Of a stretch of DNA of 64,000 bases, positions 62,414-64,000 are shown piece by piece. Positions within the stretch are counted from its first letter, which is position 1, and each line of letters starts with the position of its first letter. A program made the translations under genes and the position numbers. The notes below the pieces were generated by a model that ran no database searches, had not been told where the DNA came from, and saw nothing but the letters and a program-made list of their open reading frames with translations. This DNA comes from Streptomyces morookaense (GTDB lineage: Bacteria > Actinomycetota > Actinomycetes > Streptomycetales > Streptomycetaceae): assembly GCF_013030945.1 (NCBI RefSeq), contig NZ_JABBXF010000021.1, forward strand, positions 1 to 64,000, in the 5' to 3' direction.

Positions 62414-63837
62414 CCACCCCCCAGCCCGCCCCGTCGGCCGCCGACCAGCCCCTGGACCTCGCCGGCATCGGCATCGGCCCGTTCAACCTCTCGCTCGCGG
62501 CCCTCGCCCACCCCCTGCCTGATCTCCGCGCGGCCTTCTACGACCAGAACACCGCCTTCCAGTGGCACCCCGGCCTGCTCATCGAGGGCACGACGGTGCA
62601 GGTCCCCTTTCTCGCCGACCTCGTCACGCTCGCCGACCCCACCAGCCCCTGGAGCTTCCTCAACTATCTGAGGACCCGCGAGCGCCTCTACCCCTTCTAC
62701 TTCGCCGAGCGGCAGCACATCCAGCGCGCCGAGTACGACGCCTACTGCCGCTGGGTCAGCGAGAACCTCGAATCGCTCCACTTCGACCACCAGATCGACG
62801 CCGTCCGCTGGAACCCCGAGCGCGTGCTCTTCGAGATCGACTACACCCAGCTCGACCGCGAGGGCGAGGCCGAGGCCCTCGGCCGCGCCTACACCCGCAA
62901 CCTCGTCCTCGGCGTCGGCACCGCCCCCTACGTCCCCGAGCCGCTGCGCCCCCTGGCCGAGGCCCCCGCCGTCCCCGTGATCCACTCCGCCGACTACCTC
63001 GCCCACCGCGAACGGCTGCTCGCCGCCGAGCACATCACCGTCATCGGCTCGGGCCAGTCCGGCGCCGAGATCTTCCTCGACCTGCTGCGGCAGCGCCCCG
63101 TCGGGCGCGAGAAGCTCCACTGGCTCGCCCGCACCCCGGCCTTCGCGCCCATGGAGTACAGCAAGCTCGGGCTCGAACACTTCACGCCCGACTACACCCA
63201 TTACTTCCGCGCGCTCCCCGAGGGCGTACGGGACCAGCTCCTGCCCCAGCAGTGGCAGCTGCACAAGGGCATCGCCCCCGACACGATCACCGCCATCCAC
63301 GACGAGCTCTACCGCCGCAGCCTGCACGGCGGCTGGCCCGACGCCACCCTCACCCCGGGCGTCTTCGTCCGCACCGCCGGACGCGTCGGCACCACCCGGG
63401 TCGAGCTCCACCTCGAGCACACCCAGCAGAACGCCCGCTCACGCCTCACCACCGACGCCGTCGTCCTCGCCACCGGCTACCGCGAGCGCCGCGTCGAGAC
63501 CCTGCTCGCCGCGCTGGACCCGTACATCCGCCGCGACTCCAGCGGCCGCCCCCGCATCGACGAGCACCACCGCCTCGTCCTCGACCCCCTCGTCAAGGGC
63601 GCCGTCCATGTGCAGAACGCCGAGCTCCACACCCATGGCGTCGGCGCCCCCGACCTCGGCCTCGCCGCCTGGCGCAGCGCCACCATCCTCAACACCGTCA
63701 CCGGGAAGACCGTCTACCCGCTCCCGGACCGTACGGCCTTCACCACCTTCGGCCTGGAGCCGCGGCCCGTGCCGCGGCCCCAGCACCCGGCATCAGAAAA
63801 CCGGAACCCCATCCCGCGTCAGCTTCCAGTCCACTGA
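62410..63837 (+). CDS. Lysine/diamine N-hydroxylase, DesB-like
   Basis: This 475-residue flavin monooxygenase of the IucD/DesB family hydroxylates a primary amine. The FAD motif is GIGIGPFNLSLAALAHPLP (about 19-37). WHPGLLIEGTTVQVPFLADL and LVTLADPTSPWSFLNYL are typical substrate-site blocks. The NADPH motif is VIGSGQSGAEIFLDLL. VLATGYRERRVE and HTHGVGAPDLGLAAWRSATI close the fold. With the gene before it, it should make an N-hydroxydiamine such as N-hydroxycadaverine. The last ~15 residues overlap the convergent nucleotidase gene. Confidence 0.92.
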   Translation: MTTPQPAPSAADQPLDLAGIGIGPFNLSLAALAHPLPDLRAAFYDQNTAFQWHPGLLIEGTTVQVPFLADLVTLADPTSPWSFLNYLRTRERLYPFYFAERQHIQRAEYDAYCRWVSENLESLHFDHQIDAVRWNPERVLFEIDYTQLDREGEAEALGRAYTRNLVLGVGTAPYVPEPLRPLAEAPAVPVIHSADYLAHRERLLAAEHITVIGSGQSGAEIFLDLLRQRPVGREKLHWLARTPAFAPMEYSKLGLEHFTPDYTHYFRALPEGVRDQLLPQQWQLHKGIAPDTITAIHDELYRRSLHGGWPDATLTPGVFVRTAGRVGTTRVELHLEHTQQNARSRLTTDAVVLATGYRERRVETLLAALDPYIRRDSSGRPRIDEHHRLVLDPLVKGAVHVQNAELHTHGVGAPDLGLAAWRSATILNTVTGKTVYPLPDRTAFTTFGLEPRPVPRPQHPASENRNPIPRQLPVH

Positions 63838-64000
63838 GGCGAACCGGCTCACGTCGACCGCCCCCTGTGCCTTAAGCCAGTTGATGATCGTGTTACGGAT
63901 CTCCTCCGAATTCGCCCACAGCTGCTTGGCCTTGGCGACGTGCGGGAAGTTCCCGCCGCCGCTGGCCCGGTAGTTGTTCACCGCGAACACGAACTGCGCC
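63793..64000 (-). CDS. 5'-nucleotidase/UDP-sugar hydrolase family protein, C-terminus only
   Basis: The reverse frame enters at the window edge and ends at TGA 63793, giving 69 residues. FVFAVNNYRASGGGNFPHVA, then KQLWANSEEIRNTIINWL and VDWKLTRDGVPVF, match the C-terminal substrate-binding domain of secreted bifunctional nucleotidases. The NNYRASGGG loop is the adenine-binding region in this family. The start and catalytic domain lie outside the window. Its 3' end overlaps the hydroxylase gene by 45 bases. Confidence 0.85.
   Translation of the reverse strand, partial: AQFVFAVNNYRASGGGNFPHVAKAKQLWANSEEIRNTIINWLKAQGAVDVSRFASVDWKLTRDGVPVF

Overview
The window is chromosomal DNA from a high-GC actinomycete, almost certainly a Streptomyces. 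Codon third positions are nearly all G or C, GTG starts are frequent, and many starts lie 6-8 bases behind a TANNNT-like -10 box with no room for a leader. Gene order also matches the conserved Streptomyces core as I remember it (dnaE, his genes, trpE, trpC-trpM-trpB-trpA, lgt, gltBD, chorismate mutase, 5'-nucleotidase). That comparison is from memory, not from a search. I saw no rRNA, tRNA, CRISPR array, prophage or intact insertion sequence.

Layout. 1-5.6 kb: a membrane protein cut by the window edge, a frameshifted DUF2252 gene, and dnaE (DNA polymerase III alpha) ended by a strong terminator. 5.6-13.1 kb: a small hydrophilic protein, an NYN-domain protein, an ABC transporter pair, a DUF2567 protein, a very short gene for ribosomal protein bL37, YbaK, a LON-domain protein and a large membrane protein. 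13.2-20.0 kb: a tightly overlapping operon hisD-hisC-hisB-(55-aa membrane protein)-hisH-hisA/priA-ridA-hisF, then hisI facing away from a TIGR03085 gene across 37 bp. 20.1-27.3 kb: trpE, several small membrane proteins, trpC, trpM, trpB, trpA and a DsbA-like protein. No separate trpF is seen, so the hisA product is probably the dual-function PriA.

27.3-35.7 kb: a serine hydrolase, two paralogous membrane-anchored proteins flanking an unknown reverse gene and a GH18-like lipoprotein, a methyltransferase, lgt and a VIT-family transporter. 36-42 kb: gltB and gltD (glutamate synthase) behind a perfect palindrome. 42-48.8 kb: a probable exopolysaccharide locus of two divergent operons. One carries a small membrane protein, a GT2 polysaccharide synthase, a UDP-GlcNAc 2-epimerase and an anchored beta-sandwich-like protein. 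The other carries a DUF2334 deacetylase-like protein and a lipoprotein glycosidase. This is the best candidate here for a little-described system.

48.8-64 kb: an HEXXH protein with a zinc ribbon, a secreted protein, a LuxR-type two-component pair, an MBL-fold hydrolase, a decayed GntR/ABC-transporter locus, an AraC regulator, chorismate mutase, aminopeptidase N, an orphan ATP synthase b-like subunit, a DesA/DesB-like pair with no desC or desD beside it, and the end of a 5'-nucleotidase. Copies of a GC-rich inverted-repeat element punctuate the window and even supply the C-terminal tail of the histidine kinase.
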